Counted from the first letter of the stretch, positions 42,206 through 56,200 are shown. The stretch: 64,000 nucleotides of DNA from Echinarachnius parma (GCA_037951105.1 JBAMJV010010119.1:53751-117750), one strand, 5' to 3'. Numbers and translations: made by a program. Notes: generated by a model from the letters alone, not told the origin.

Positions 42206-43213
42206 CAGGACCACTGTCGCAAAACCGCTATCGGCCAAATAGCGGTAAAGCACTATTCCGCGATTATCACGTGTTACGCAGTATTGGGTCATCTTCGGTT
42301 CCACGTGTTGTGGCAATGGGGATATTTGTACAACGACTACATTCAATTGAATTATATTCATTTTCGCCCAATGTTCAGGACAGATCATCTAAATAGTAAA
42401 TGTGTAGCATCCTTGATAATTGAACTCATGTCATGAGATGATGTTGGGCCATTGTCGGAAAATGACGTTATGCCAATCACAAAAAAATGACGTCGTGACG
42501 ATGTTGGGCTGGCGGACATTTTAACCTCGAGCCAACGGCGATATGCCGACATCCGGCAACCAAATTCCGACATCGGCCCGACTTCAGGTGGCTAGCTGGG
42601 TAGCGACATTGATTAGAGAATAGTGGGAATCGCCATTTTACGATAGTGGAAAAGCGAAGGTGGTCCTGAGTGATAATTCAGTAATAGACCAGAAATCAGG
42701 CTTTAATGATGGCCACAAAAGGGACGCACTACCGTTATGAGTTGATATTAATTTTGGTGAAGAACGGAACTCGTTAATGCAACAGGATAACACCCAATTG
42801 TAAATTGTTTTATTGAAATTTAGAGCGGCGAAGCTAGGACGTATCCACGCTAGGGGGGGGGGGGGGGGACCCTAGGAATGTGTACGCGCGAGCCTCTTCA
42901 GTTGGGGTCAAGGGGCGGAGCATCCAGAGGCTTTTTAATTTAAGATATTCAAAGCCTCAAATTCAAAGCCGCAGCTAACAAGAAAGGAACATTCAACATG
43001 TTTAACACAAACAAACCTAGCCGAGGAGGGGGGGGGGGGGGGGGGGGGGGGGGTGTTATTGCCTTACTACACCAATTGAATATATAAATCATAAATACGC
43101 TGTACATCATTTTGTAGTTTACATAAGGAGGCATTCCTGTATCTTAACTGAGCTCAACAACTATATTTTAACCACGACAAGTTTCGGTTACCGTCAGCCA
43201 CATCATACGCGAA

Positions 43214-43402
43214 CTGGGCCCCTTTGCAGAAAGATATACAATCGATTGTAAATTTACAATTAATTGTAATTCAAGTCAGATCATGCGTTCTTGATGCGCA
43301 AATTTGATTGGTTGAAACGCGAAAATTGTCTGACTTACAATCAATCGTAAGTTACGATTCATTGTAAGTCAGAAAATGTTCTCTTTCTGCAACGAGGCCC
43401 TG
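43214..43402. mobile_element. 189-bp MITE with CAGAAAG ends
   Basis: The ends CTGGGCCCCTTTGCAGAAAG and (inverted) CAGGGCCTCGTTGCAGAAAG enclose repeated complementary blocks of TTACAATCGATTGTAA type and GTAAGTCAGA/TCTGACTTAC. A solitary end of the same family (TCTCTTTCTGCAATGGGGCC) is at 62368-62391. Confidence 0.6.
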
Positions 43403-44129
43403 GAAACAGCTAAAATGTCTTGAGGGCCTTGAAAGAGCACCACACCCATTCACGTAACAATAACATTAGGTTGAAATGGTTGAAACAGAAGGAAGTGGCA
43501 CACAAAGTTTCTACTCAAGAGAGAATTACATTTTAAGATTTGGAACAAGGACCATATAGAAGTTACTAGTTATTTTAATAATGACATGTATGATCATGAT
43601 GATGATATATTTATTTCTAACTCCAACTGCACAATAACCGTAAAAGGCATGACTACAACAAAATAGTAGACAATTCCAACAATTAGATATATTGAACTAA
43701 TTTGATCCAATATTAATAGATTGTAAAATATTTGACTGGAAGTTCCTACTTTTGTCGTTTATCTATATCAATACATAATATATTAATTTTACTGTTTGAA
43801 TTTTGCCTGTATAAAAGCAAGTATAATGTTTAATTTAATTGATTTATATAAAGTCTACTCTCACTTTAATACACAACAAACTCTAGTTCATTGATTTACA
43901 CCTATTTTTGATAAGTGCACACAAACTACACATAAGAAAACTAATCTTATAGACTAAGTGCACACCCAATGTACCTATGGAAATAATTGTATAGACTCTC
44001 AGGCTTCTTAACAAACCCAACTTTATTTCATCTCATTATAAACCCCTCATACATGTTCCGCAATTTATGTTTGAGCGTTGAAAGATGAAAGTGTGGATAA
44101 TGTCGTTACTTTAGTTTCACTACCCTCAA

Positions 44130-45500
44130 TGGCCTTAATTCGGATTTACTCTCTGTTAATTGTGGCTTACCACAAGGCTCAATTTTAGGACCACTTTTAT
44201 TTCTTTTATATGTTAATGATGTATCTAATACATCTTCCTTACTGTCGTTTGTGCTTTTTGCCGATGACACAAATAGTTTTTGCTCTCATGAAAAGTTAGT
44301 ATCATTGGTGAATGTTTTAAATAATGAATTGTTTAAAGTCTCTAATTGGTTTAGATGTAATAAACTCTCATTTAATATTAACAAAAACTTACTTTATGCA
44401 CTTTAAACATTATAATTCTCATTTAAAGGATAATGCCCCGATTATTATTAATATCGATAATATACAAATTGAACAAATACAGACATTTAAGTTTTTAGGA
44501 GTTTTTATTGATGATAATTTAACGTGAAATGATCAATTGCATTACGTAACTATGTCCATTTCTAGAAGTGTAGGAATCATAAATAAGTTAAAATTTCATT
44601 CGCCACATACAGCCTCGTTCTTATTGTATAATTCATTAGTACTTCCATATTTAGCATATTGTAATATTGTTTGGGCCAATATGTGGTGCAACCAAACTTG
44701 ATCCTATTCATTTATTACAAAAAAGAGCTACGCGTATTTGTACAGGATCAACGTTCCTTGCCCATACAGACCCCTTATTTTTAAAGTTATAAAGGTTAAA
44801 CATTACTGACGTGCATATTCTCCAAAATGCAGTATTTATGTTTAAGTACATAAATAAACAACTTCCAATTTCATTCAATAATCATTTTTGTTATAATAAT
44901 ATAATTCATTCCTATCCAACTCGTACTTCTGGGAATTTCCATTTGATGAATCCCAAGTTATTAATTACACATAAATCGATTAGACATCACGGCCCCGATT
45001 TATGGAATAATTTACCGAATATAATTAAATCATGCCTGACCCTCTATTATTTTTTGAAGCAACACTAAAGCGTCACCTTGTATCACTATACAGAGTCATA
45101 ACTCACTAAATACTGTCTCTTATATTTAAATTTAAAAAAATATATTTTACTTTTTAGTTAAATCCCAAACTTATCATAACCGGAATTCTATTTTCATGCA
45201 CTCCCACTTGCACATGTACTTGCACTGCACCCATCTGATCAAAGTCATGCATAAATGTATACTACACAAAAGCATTAGTTTGTGTCGCTGATTGTCCCCA
45301 AGAGGCCGCCATCGATTTCAAGCTTACAGCTCATGATGGCGGTCTCCTGCGTTAATGTGCTTTATTTATTACTTCAAATTGATTATTTGTTGTACTATTC
45401 TGTATGTATAATTATCACTTGTAATTCTGTTGTAAATACTCGAAACACGTTTTGTACGATTATGATTATGTATTGTTTAAAACAAATGCAGAAATAAAAC
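44130..45500 (+). pseudogene. Degenerate non-LTR retrotransposon, RT to 3' UTR
   Basis: Plus-strand frames show the conserved RT blocks GLPQGSILGPLLFLLYVNDV and FVLFADDTNSF near 44170-44280, then KFLGVFIDDNLT and, after several frame changes and stops, HHGPDLWNNLP near 44980. A frameshift near 44390 and a TGA at 44525 break it. The 3' part ends in AATAAAACAAACAAAC near 45508. It is a different family from the LINE at 16480, which has YADDT rather than FADDT. Dead copy. Confidence 0.78.
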
Positions 45501-46244
45501 AAACAAACTACACATTAACAAGGAAGTGGTTCCGAACCAGCTAAGTCTTGTAAGTGTGTTTATTAGCACAACAACTGTGCAGAGTTAGCATGACTAAACT
45601 AATTTGTCTGTTAAAAGTTCGCTGTTTTCTTCTGCAAATAATATGTTGAACATCGCGCCGTATATAAATACACTGTATATACTTATGTTATCAATTTGAA
45701 GGCCTAATTATATTTACATATTACATATCTGAATATAAATAGAAGTTTGCACGCAGTTATCGCACTGTAACTGCCCCCCCCCCCCCCCCTCAAGATATTT
45801 GCTACACAAAGACAGAATGTCAACGAAGAAAAAAGGCCGAATTAGTTCCTTAAATTTAAAACATTATAATACTATAGTTGCATTGATGTCATGGAAGGGG
45901 ATGTTCATTTTATCAATCAAAAAAATTCCTATAACGAAATTGTACGGAAAATATATATATAATTTATCAAATTGGCTATACATTTAACATAATCGTGGGT
46001 AAACAAAAATACTTCTTCAATTTGCAAATTTAGAGTTTTGATTAGTTATTGACAACTTTTTAAAAAGACTTATAATTGAGAATGGTTCCTTGCCAATCTC
46101 TCGCATATGACGATATTTAGGTTGAATCATACAAAAATATGATTGTGCTAAATCAACAGTATTCATTAAGGGTATATACAGCATGTTGTTTGTATTTGTT
46201 TAGTTTTGTTTTTGAAAGGTCAATTCAATGACCCGGCCCCCAAC

Positions 46245-46525
46245 AAGACAAGGTCATTCCAACCATGTACATACTGCCTATGTCCACTCAAGGTCATAAT
46301 TGACAAAATACAATGTTATAATATTTAATTTACCCAGCAACAAGACAGCTAAATATCAAGTTTCTAGAATCGTGTTATGTGTGCCTGACGGACTCCTATT
46401 CGATGACATTCCAACCATGCCCTTCACATTGAACCTTCAAGGTCATAGGGAGACTGCTGTCTTGCTAGGTGGTAACCTAATGAATGTCATTCCCATCATG
46501 ACCTTGACACGTCCAGGTCATACAG
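46245..46525. repeat. Degenerate repeat rich in TCAAGGTCA half-sites
   Basis: TCAAGGTCA occurs at 46288-46296 and 46437-46445, its complement at 46499-46507, and near matches (ACAAGGTCA, CCAGGTCAT) at 46248 and 46513. They alternate with ATTCCAACCATG or ATTCCCATCATG, suggesting a decayed tandem repeat rather than an enhancer. Confidence 0.5.
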
Positions 46526-46549
46526 TATGATAGGTTGAACACAATGTAT

Positions 46550-47480
46550 TAAAGGTGCACCTGTAAAATGTCAGATATTGCCCAAAATTACATTTGAGAC
46601 TTCAATCCTATATCAAAATCATTGTAAGATGTGTCCGAATACTGTGTGAAAGTTTCATACTGCTCTTCTGGTTAAAAAAACAGAAATTTGCTTCAGCTTT
46701 TACAACGAAATAATGTATGACGTGTATGAGGTTTATGACCGTTCATTAAAGGGATAGTTGAGTTCTGGTAAGGAGAGTACAGTTTTGGTGAAACTGAATT
46801 TTAGTAACCAAAACCTGCATCATTACATTACAAACTAATAGTTATAACTAGAAAGGAACACAAAATTACAAATGACGTAGTAAAGATCATGTTATTATTC
46901 AAAAAGAGCGGTTAAAACGTAAGAGGGCGCTCTCTAAACACTCATCGGTTTCAACCATTTTGAATAAAATATTGTGCATGTGATGTTTTGTTGAAATAGT
47001 GATTAGATAGAGAAATAACCAACAACTATTTAAATACCTATTTTGTAACTTTTTGAAAAGAGGAAGCATTTTTTTGAATTTTTAACGGCTGGTTCAAAAT
47101 TCTCTAATAAACCTGGGGCACTAGCTTTATTACAAATTGTTATATTTATGGATATTTCAGCCGTCTCTGAACCGATTTTGATCAAACAAAGATGATTTTA
47201 TTATTTAAATATTATGCTCTTTCAAATTTTACACTCAGTTTTGTATTACCTCACAAAAAAAAAAGTAGTCTAGCGCCCTCTCTACCAAAACTCAACTATC
47301 CCTTTAACGGTCTTGAGCTGAATGATTATCAATGATATATATCGTCATACTAAAGGGGCATTTGAAAAAAAAGCTAACCCTATTTCATTCTTCTCTTACC
47401 ATAAGCTAAACAACACGGTAGAAGAGAAACGAGGAAGCTCCAAGTAATGTTCGTGGAGTTAGACACTTTACCATGTTTAC
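46550..47480. repeat. Dispersed repeat, inverted relative of 56760-57265, split by a MITE
   Basis: Outside the MITE 46749-47303, the left part (TGTCAGATATTGC; GAGACTTCAATCCTATATCA) and the right part (GAAAAAAAAGCTAACCCTAT; CTTACCATAAGCTAAACAAC) match the complement of 57170-57265 and 56760-56930 respectively. Confidence 0.6.
46749..47303 (+). mobile_element. TTAA MITE, AGGGATAG family, full copy
   Basis: The ends AGGGATAGTTGAGTTCTGG and (inverted) AGGGATAGTTGAGTTTTGG are flanked by TTAA at 46745-46748 and 47304-47307. Other copies are 59015-59540 (full), 33785, 41957, 58720 and 63740 (partial). Confidence 0.75.
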
Positions 47481-47759
47481 AGGCCTCCCTTTAACAGTAA
47501 TAGTCATGGATAACAAAAATAACCGTACACGTTTATGGTGTACTACCGTGTCGATATGTAGTGTACTGATGGTCCCTAACATGAATAGGTACGATTATTA
47601 ATTTTGATAATAAGAAAATATAAACAAATACCAAACAATTTCAAATAAACTTGTAATATTTCCTATAAATAGGTGAACATACAAGTTGCATACCTTGAAG
47701 TTCAGACTATTTTTTTCGGAGTTAGAAGCTTGGAAATTAAAATAATTGATACACGGTTT

Positions 47760-48610
47760 CAAGGGCGTCGATTTCTTCTCATGGTTGGGGGGGATGATCA
47801 GGGGGTTTGACCGAATGACGATGCGGAGCATCGTCCACGAGCCGCGAAGCGGCGAAGTCCGAACCGCGTAGCGGCGAGGCGATTTTTGTTGGCTATTTTG
47901 CTAAGGGGGAGGGGGGGGGTTGACCCAAGGACGATGCGGAGCATCGTCCACGAGTCGCGTAGCGGCGAGGCGATTTTTGGGGGGCTATTTTGCTAAGGGG
48001 AGGGGGGGGGGGGTTGACCCAATGACGATACGGATACTGTGTGGGTCTGGACACAATGATGGCGTTTATCTATCACATTTTCACTTGGCAGCCCAAGGGG
48101 GGGGGGGGGGGGGGGTTAAACCCATGATGGCGTTTGTCTATGCACATCACATTTTCACTTGGCAGCCCAAGGGGGGAGGGGGGGGTTAGGGGTTTAACCC
48201 CCCCCCCCCCCCCCCCCCCGTAGATCCGCGCCTGGGAGGTGGGTGTGGGAGGGGGGTGTCCCCCCTCCCACGGTAGGAAGCTTTTGCATTTTGGGGCTTG
48301 AAATTGTGCAATCTGGAGCATACCTAAGGCATCAATTTCACGTTTTATAAACTTGTTTCTGAGTTACCGTGTTATAGATAAACACAATTAATGAAATCAA
48401 GTTTGCAGAAAACCAAAGGGCGGATCGCACTTCTTGTTTTGCTTATGGTAGCCTCTTCCACAATTACATGCGCCAGTATACTTTTTTTTTTTTTTTTTAC
48501 CCTCCCAAATATTGGGGGGGGGGGGGGGGATGATAATACAGGCCATCCCCCCCAACTCAAATATTGGGGGGAGATATATACCCCCATCCCCCCCGTGATC
48601 GACGCCCCTG
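47760..48610 (-). mobile_element. hAT MITE, CARGGGCGTCGAT family, copy C (inverted)
   Basis: Left CAAGGGCGTCGATTTC, right end CGACGCCCCTG, with an exact 8-bp TSD, CACGGTTT, at 47752-47759 and 48611-48618. The interior carries a tandem block with GACGATGCGGAGCATCGTC and CGCGTAGCGGCGAGGCG, twice about 110 bp apart. A G-tract-bearing CATTTTCACTTGGCAGCCCA unit also occurs twice. The rest matches copies A and B only near the ends. Confidence 0.85.
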
Positions 48611-50179
48611 CACGGTTTGTTACTTTCAGCAACATCACGGAATGAAAGCACATTTTAATTGTTGTTTAAACGACCCTTCTTAAGATATAAATGAACCTTT
48701 TTTCCTACGGGTGCACCTGATGGGCTCTGTATTAACTCTATGAACTTTGCATAATGAAGAAGGGAACATGTCACTATTTTCCTCAGGCAGTATAGAAAAC
48801 AGACTTAGTTACTTAAGTTATGTCAAAATGTTCAAGTGCAGTTTTTGCAATTCTTTATTGTAGTAACCAATTCTCTATGGGAACCGGGTGGCCCTGTATT
48901 ACCGATTGGAAAACGTATTATAGACCAATTTTACATGAGTTCATAAGTAGCAGAGCAAATACTGCCAACAACAACCTGTCGCGTTGGGGTTATCAGTGAT
49001 GGTAAACATGAGTTATTTATTTTTTTCATAATTTTCAGGCCTGCTCTTTGAACAACGCCATGTTGACTTACCAGCGATCTGTTGACACGCCTCCTCTCCT
49101 TAAGTGTATAGGTTTGTTTTTGTATGCTAGACACCATTTGGCGCCATTTGAATGAAAAGGCGGTTGATGGAATCTGGAATTTGTTTTACGTGAGTATAAG
49201 TTTAAATATTATCGAACCTATGATATTAGCCTTTCAAAGCTAAGTATATAATTGTGGCAAAAATTAATTGGACTTGTATGTTACTTACTTGCAACTTCTG
49301 TAGCGTATCGCTCAAAAGTTCCACTATGTCTTTCATGAATAATAATGTAACAAAAACACGTTTCAGAACTCATAATTTATCCCCCCCCATCCCCCCCGTG
49401 ATCGACGCCCCTGCACGGTTTGTTACTTTCAGCAACATCACGGAATGAAAGCACATTTTAATTGTTGTTTAAACGACCCTTCTTAAGATATAAATGAACC
49501 TTTTTCCTACGGGTGCACCTGATGGGCTCTGTATTAACTCTATGAACTTTGCATAATGAAGAAGGGAACATGTCACTATTTTCCTCAGGCAGTATAGAAA
49601 ACAGACTTAGTTACTTAAGTTATGTCAAAATGTTCAAGTGCAGTTTTTGCAATTCGTTATTGTAGTAACCAATTCTCTATGGGAACCGGGTGGCCCTGTA
49701 TTACCGATTGGAAAACGTATTATAGACCAATTTTACATGAGTTCATAAGTAGCAGAGCAAATACTGCCAACAACAACCTGTCGCGTTGGGGTTATCAGTG
49801 ATGGTAAACATGAGTTATTTATTTTTTTCATAATTTTCAGGCCTGCTCTTTGAACAACGCCATGTTGACTTACCAGCGATCTGTTGACACGCCTCCTCTC
49901 CTTAAGTGTATAGGTTTGTTTTTGTATGCTAGACACCATTTGGCGCCATTTTAATGAAAAGGCGGTTGATGGAATCTGGAATTTGTTTTACGTGAGTATA
50001 AGTTTAAATATTATCGAACCTATGATATTAGCCTTTCAAAGCTAAGTATATAATTGTGGCAAAAATTAATTGGACTTGTATGTTACTTACTTGCAACTTC
50101 TGTAGCGTATCGCTCAAAAATTCCACTATGTCTTTCATGAATAATAATGTAACAAAAACACGTTTCAGAACTCATAATA
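48581..50179. repeat. 0.8-kb tandem duplication (two copies)
   Basis: 48581-49377 recurs at about 49384-50179 with an offset of 802-803 bp and only a handful of differences (for example CAATTCTTTATT versus CAATTCGTTATT). The first copy starts inside the C-rich right end of hAT copy C, so the second carries a 30-bp stub of that end plus its TSD half. The junction lies in the C tract at 49381. Confidence 0.92.
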
Positions 50180-50211
50180 CAAAAACAAAAACTTGTTCTC
50201 ATTTCATCTAG

Positions 50212-50287
50212 GAGAAAATGGACGTAACGATGGTTGGGAATTACAAAAACGGTATCTGGATGGTCTGGGCAATCATCGGGGTAACAG
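50212..50287 (+). CDS. Receptor exon 1: start codon and signal peptide
   Basis: The acceptor TTTCATCTAG at 50211 means a 5' untranslated exon lies upstream, perhaps in the duplicated block. ATG is at 50218. It encodes MDVTMVGNYKNGIWMVWAII, then GVT, and ends one base into a codon before GTGAGT. Confidence 0.7.
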
Positions 50288-53200
50288 GTGAGTTCTTTTG
50301 AAAGTTATTTTTTGGGGGCCGATGAAATTGTTAATAATAAACAAAGCATAAACGATGAACATTGTTCATTGTTAACATAAATGTACAATGAATATAGTTC
50401 ATAGTGAACAAAGATTAACAATTAACGTTGTTAATTGTAAACAAAGAATCAAAGTTGAGTAATACTCACTATCATTATATGCTAGTAATCTCACAGTGTG
50501 ACCGCATTGTCCAGATCATGTTTGGTTCGTGCGTTCTCATAGGCCAACACTGTTGCTGTAAAGTAGAAACTTGTATATCAGCAGCCTCTAAACTAAAACA
50601 TAAAACAATAAATTGAATAACTTACATTATATTACTTAAACGACTAAACTAAAATCCAGGGCATCGTGCCTCCCCCACCCCTTCGCCCCTCTTGGGGCAA
50701 ATAATATGGATCGTGTGTTAGGATCAATACAAGAGAGAATGTTTAATCATGTTATGAATAACCAGTCACCCGCAATATAATGTCCTGGATGATCCAAGAC
50801 GCAATTTGGCTGATGGCCGACAGTACTATGACTGAATTTCAAAGGGCCCATTGTCCCGATGCCTATAAGCGTAATTCAAGGGATTGACTGGATAATGTAA
50901 AGAAACAATTATAATATTTCAGGTGGCGAATAGCAACAAGACATTATGTCTGCAGGTGCAAAGTGGTTTATCTGTTTACCGGTAGTGGTTGTCTGTTTAG
51001 GCCAGGCTCAAGTTGAATGAGAATGAGAATTCGGGCCCATTATGTTCTTGGTAATGTTTGGTTGTAGTAACTAGACATGCAATTTTCATCAAGTTCCTAC
51101 CTAAATAAATCGGATACTAAGTTTAGTCTTAGACGAAACTGAGGCACTTGAAGAAAAAGCACTGCAGAATAATAATAACAATACATATTTGTATATTTTC
51201 TTCTACAGTTCTTCTACACAGATGCAGGGGAGTAAATCCTGATGATTCGGTTCAAGCTCAAAGAGTCGTGAATAGTTCAATCACCGTACCGTGCGATAAA
51301 CCAGAAGGCCTGACTGTTGATACAGTCAGGTGGATCTTTAACTCATCGGTCTTCCTAACGTACTTTGCTAGAGATAACTTTCTTGCACCACCTAACCACG
51401 ATCCCCGGTATTTAATAACTGACCCTGAAAGACTCGTCATTTCGCGTCTTAAGAAATCGGACTCAGGAGAGTATGCGTGTAGGCTCACATTTGTTGAACC
51501 ACGGGATGATCTTACATCCAAGGTGTACGTCACAGTTCTAGGTAAATCATATATGTTTTTATTAACTAACATTAATTATGTTGGAAACAATTTCATTGTT
51601 CATGATTATTCGGATCGTATCATTGTCCTTCTCTCATCAATAATGTATTTTGACGATATTTTGTTTTGCTATATTTTGTTAACCCAACGAGTGGATTAAC
51701 AGCACCACAATCCACGTTCTAATGGGACGTTAAACATGTTCAATAACATGTCCCAACTTATCCTCTTTACCTATATACAGACAAGAAGTGAACCTTATAT
51801 ATGGGGACTTCAACTTAACGCTACTGTATTGCAGTGACACCCCCTATGCTATAATCGTCATGTTTAGCCCTATACCCCTTTTCCTGACAAAAAATATATG
51901 GCACAAAAGCATACCAATTTTCTTGACCCATTTATTAAAACTCCATTTAAATGTTATGTTGTAGTACAGAATTATTAATCATGACAAAAGATAAAGTATA
52001 CTTTAATATCTAATGATTTAAATCTGTACAAATAAATATATATACATGTATAATACTTTCTTATCCAATTACCTAACCCAAATCAAATATTTTACCATAG
52101 AATCGAAACAATTACAGATTTTGCACTTCATGTTTTAGATGGTTGCAGTATGTGGGCGTACAGTCCGCCGCTCTTGGGCACTACAAGTGGTTGTTCATCT
52201 GGCGACGTGATACCATATGCTCAACAGTGTGACTTTACCTGCCAAGAGGGATTTCGTTTAGTGGGAAATGCATCTACAGAGTGCCAGAGAGATGGGGAAC
52301 TAACCAACCAGCCTCCTCACTGTGCAGGTAACATTAATTATAGTACAATGTCACTTTTATTGACCTGTGCAATACGTGATGAATTGTTGATAAAATGTGT
52401 GTTATTGTGATTTGATATGTCCTCTAAGTATTGTGTGATAATTGTTACGTTATGTTAAATGGATTTCCATAGGCCGAGTAATGAACGAAAAAAACAAAGT
52501 GATATTTGCTAAGTCATTGCACTGACTTTTTAGTAATTTATGACTATCCAGTGGATAGTTAAACATCCGGTAGTTTCAATCGTAAATATCCTTCTAAAAT
52601 AAAGGGGACATTCTAAGAACCAAACACGGGTTCATGTTTATATTGGTAATACGAATATAAACAAGGTTTGAGAGAAATACTAGATTTCTAGTTTGTTGCT
52701 TGATCCATTTAAGAGCCATTGACCATACAATTTTCACATATTACTCAGTGGACATATGAAATAACACAAATACAATTTACCAACCCTTCGTCAATTTTGT
52801 CAGCAATGTTAAGGTCCAGTCTTATACTCACGGTTTTCACGGCGACTCGCAACGGTTTACTAATACGAATTGACTCGATTTAGCCACGGTTTAAAGGGGG
52901 TGTAAGATATTTGCATCCACCCATCAGGTAGAAAAACAAATTTTGTAACTTGTGGGCCTGAACCAGGGGCGTCGATCACGGGGGGGATGGGGGGATATAT
53001 CCCCCCCCCCCAATATTTCAGGTGGGGGGATGGCCTGTATTATCATCCCCTCCAATATTTGGGGTTCAAATATATATAATAACATTACAATTAAGAAGCA
53101 TTGCCCACTCTCATGAATGGAAGTTGTTACTATAGTCTTCTTTAAACCACTTTTTGATAATGCTAAACTGCCCAAATCCAAAATCTTCCGGGGCTGCGCC

Positions 53201-56200
53201 CCTGGTACCCCCATTAAGGTTATTTGACCCAGTCCCAGCCCTGTACTTATTAAATAGTTTTATTCAGGACTTCTCTCTTGGCAAACTTTCAGGCGATCCT
53301 GGCCCACTGTGCGTCTGCGCTTCGCTCACTAAAATTGAGCTACCTATTCAATAGTTAATTGTATTTCTGGATATTACAAATCCCAAAGCTTCCGGGGGCT
53401 TCGCCCCCTGGACCCCCAATAAGCTTTCCAATGTGGGTATCCCTTGACTTATTCTATTCAGGGTTCCATCAGGATGATTGCAATCGACAGTATTTATCTA
53501 TCAGACTAAAATTCATCCATACTTGGACAGTGCCCTCATGATAGCAGGAGCTTGCAATGTGCACTTAATAATCTTCCAATCTCTAAACAGCTAAATCCAA
53601 AGCCAATTAACTAAAGAATAGTTAACTCTATATTTACATATAGACAACATATTTATATCTGGATATACAAATCCCAACGCTTCCGGGGGCTCCGCCCCCT
53701 GGACCCCCAATAAGCTTCCCAATGTGGGTATCCCATGACTGATGCTATTCAGAGTTCCATCATAATGCTTGCAAATATGTATCTATATCAGGCTAAAGTT
53801 CATATTGGACAAAGCCCAGTTCATAACATGATGCTTGCAATGTGCACTTAATAATCTTCCAATTTCTAAAAAGCTGAATTCAAAAGCTTTGGGGCCCCCT
53901 AACCCCCGCCCCCCCCCCCCCCCCCCCCCCTCAGCCATAAAACCCCGGGCACGCTGCTGGGTTGTCGATTCGCTCCCTCGCCAGAGATGGTCAAAATGAC
54001 GAATCATCCCCCCCAATGGCGAGAAGAAATCGACGCCCTTGGCCTGAACGAAGGCTCTTAACGGACACATTCTATATTTACTTGATAACCTTACCCACTG
54101 CATGTTACTCCATATTTAACCTACTCTCAATGTGCGCTGTAGTGTCCCCTGAACCTAACATTATACCAGGCATATATAAAAGACCTGGGAAATCTTAACA
54201 GTGTATTGTTATGTGTGTATGTGTCATTGATATTGATGGTACACGCTTAAAAGAATTGGGCAATATTGGACAGTATGGTGTGCAACACTGGGCAACATAC
54301 TGTCCACACAACTATTGGTTAAAATCTGCCCCACTGATGTTCACTTGAAGGCTAAATTGGGTAATAATTGCCCAGAATTATGAATCTTTTTAATCAACCA
54401 ACAATTACCCAACAAAATTTACCCAACATTTTAAGAGTGTAAGTATTATAACATACTTTCTGTGTGTGTCGCTGTGTAACTAGCGTATGTCGTATCAGTA
54501 TCGACTAATCAAGCTTCGAATTATCCAGAGGTTGAGTTACCTCAAGCCATATTTTTCCCGAAGTAAACCAGAAAAATATTAAATTCATTTATTGAAGAAG
54601 TAAAGGAGTGGTCACATTTGACACGACTCCCCACGACTAGACCCACGAATGCAGTACGCATTGGTAGTAAATATATGGCAAGCCGTTTTAACATTTATTC
54701 ATATTTCTTGATATCAATAATTGAATTATTCATATCAGTATATTTCTTGATATCAAGTATTACCAATACAGAAAAGTATTTTTTTGATATCAAGAATGCA
54801 TTTCTTGATATCAAGAATGCATTTCTTGATATCAAGAATTCGATTTCTTGATATCAAGAATTGAATTCAAGTATTACCAATACAGAAAAGTATTTCTTGA
54901 TATCAAGAATGCATTTCTTGATATCAAGAATGCATTTCTTGATATCAATAATTCGATTTCGTGATATCAAGAATTGAATTCTTGATATCAAGAACTAGGA
55001 ATAAATGTTAAAAACGGCTTGCCATTGATTTGTACCAATGCGTACTGCATTCGTGGGTCTAGTCGTGGGGAGTCGTGTCCAATGTGACCACTCCTTAAGT
55101 GTTTTTTTTAAATATCCCAAACAAACCTTTATAAAATCATAAATCGCACCTGACCCTGTACATAACGCGCCAGGGTCCATTTAGGCATCGTTAAATATAT
55201 TTCTAAGCAGAGGCTTTATACCGTCCGCATCCCTCCCCTCATCTGGTTTACTTTATCTTGTGTATACGTATATCACTATCATGCCGTTTATTTACTCTGT
55301 AAAGCTGGTGATTCATTGATCAAATAGTTCAGGTGATAATGTTAAATGATTGCTTCATTATATGATGTACACATATACATTCAGTATAATTTACACAAAG
55401 CTTTAACGGCATTGCTATACAAAAGGCATTATAATACGAATAAAAATATCCGACAGCAGATTGTATTTAATAAGTATTAAAGCCCAAAACCAGTTTTAGG
55501 AAAGTAGCCGAAAACATCTATATTTATCAATATTGTTCAATAAGTATTTAAATAGGGTTTGTGTGTTAAAATCCGAACCTAAGCATCGTTAAATACAGAA
55601 ATATCGGAAGAAATCCAATACCCGTCCGTGAAATGTATAAATCCACCGCCCGTTCGCACCTGTCCGCGCCGCTAGCGCTGGGCTGGAGATATCGACAAGC
55701 TGGGGACAAGCCCGTATAGCAAACACGCACGCGGTCATTTGCACGTAGCGTATGCGCGATTCCGCGTTGGCGGTATCAATCCGCAGTAGATTAATTTATA
55801 ATTTTGCAAATATATCAATTAGTAGGCGGTTTCTTAACCAAATTTGTATAATCCCATATTCGTAAAAATTATATTCTTTCAGATGGTTGGTAATAAGAGC
55901 GTACATTTAATTTTTAGGGGATTGGGCGTTTCCCACTACTGTCATTCACCTTAAAGCGCAGCGATTAAAATAAACAAATCCTCTTACTCCCTTCCCCCCG
56001 ATATCCGTGTTCAATTGATAAATTAAAATGTAGGTATACCATATGTTAGATTAACAAAACATTTGTTTTCGTTGGGGTGGGGGGGGGGGGGGGGGGGGGG
56101 GAGGTGCGTATTTTATAAAAATATTTTCTTCAATAAACAGATATAATTTTGTGTTACCCCTCTCTGTAGAATCATGACGTACTCATCCACAATATAGTAC

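Noticed and set aside
48931-49939. Identical 68-codon minus-strand frames in both duplicate blocks
   Set aside because: Identity reflects the tandem DNA duplication; no domain or splice signal supports translation.
54618-54851. Frame with repeated DIKNAFL peptide
   Set aside because: It arises from translating the TTCTTGATATCAAGAA palindrome array; no start or splice support.
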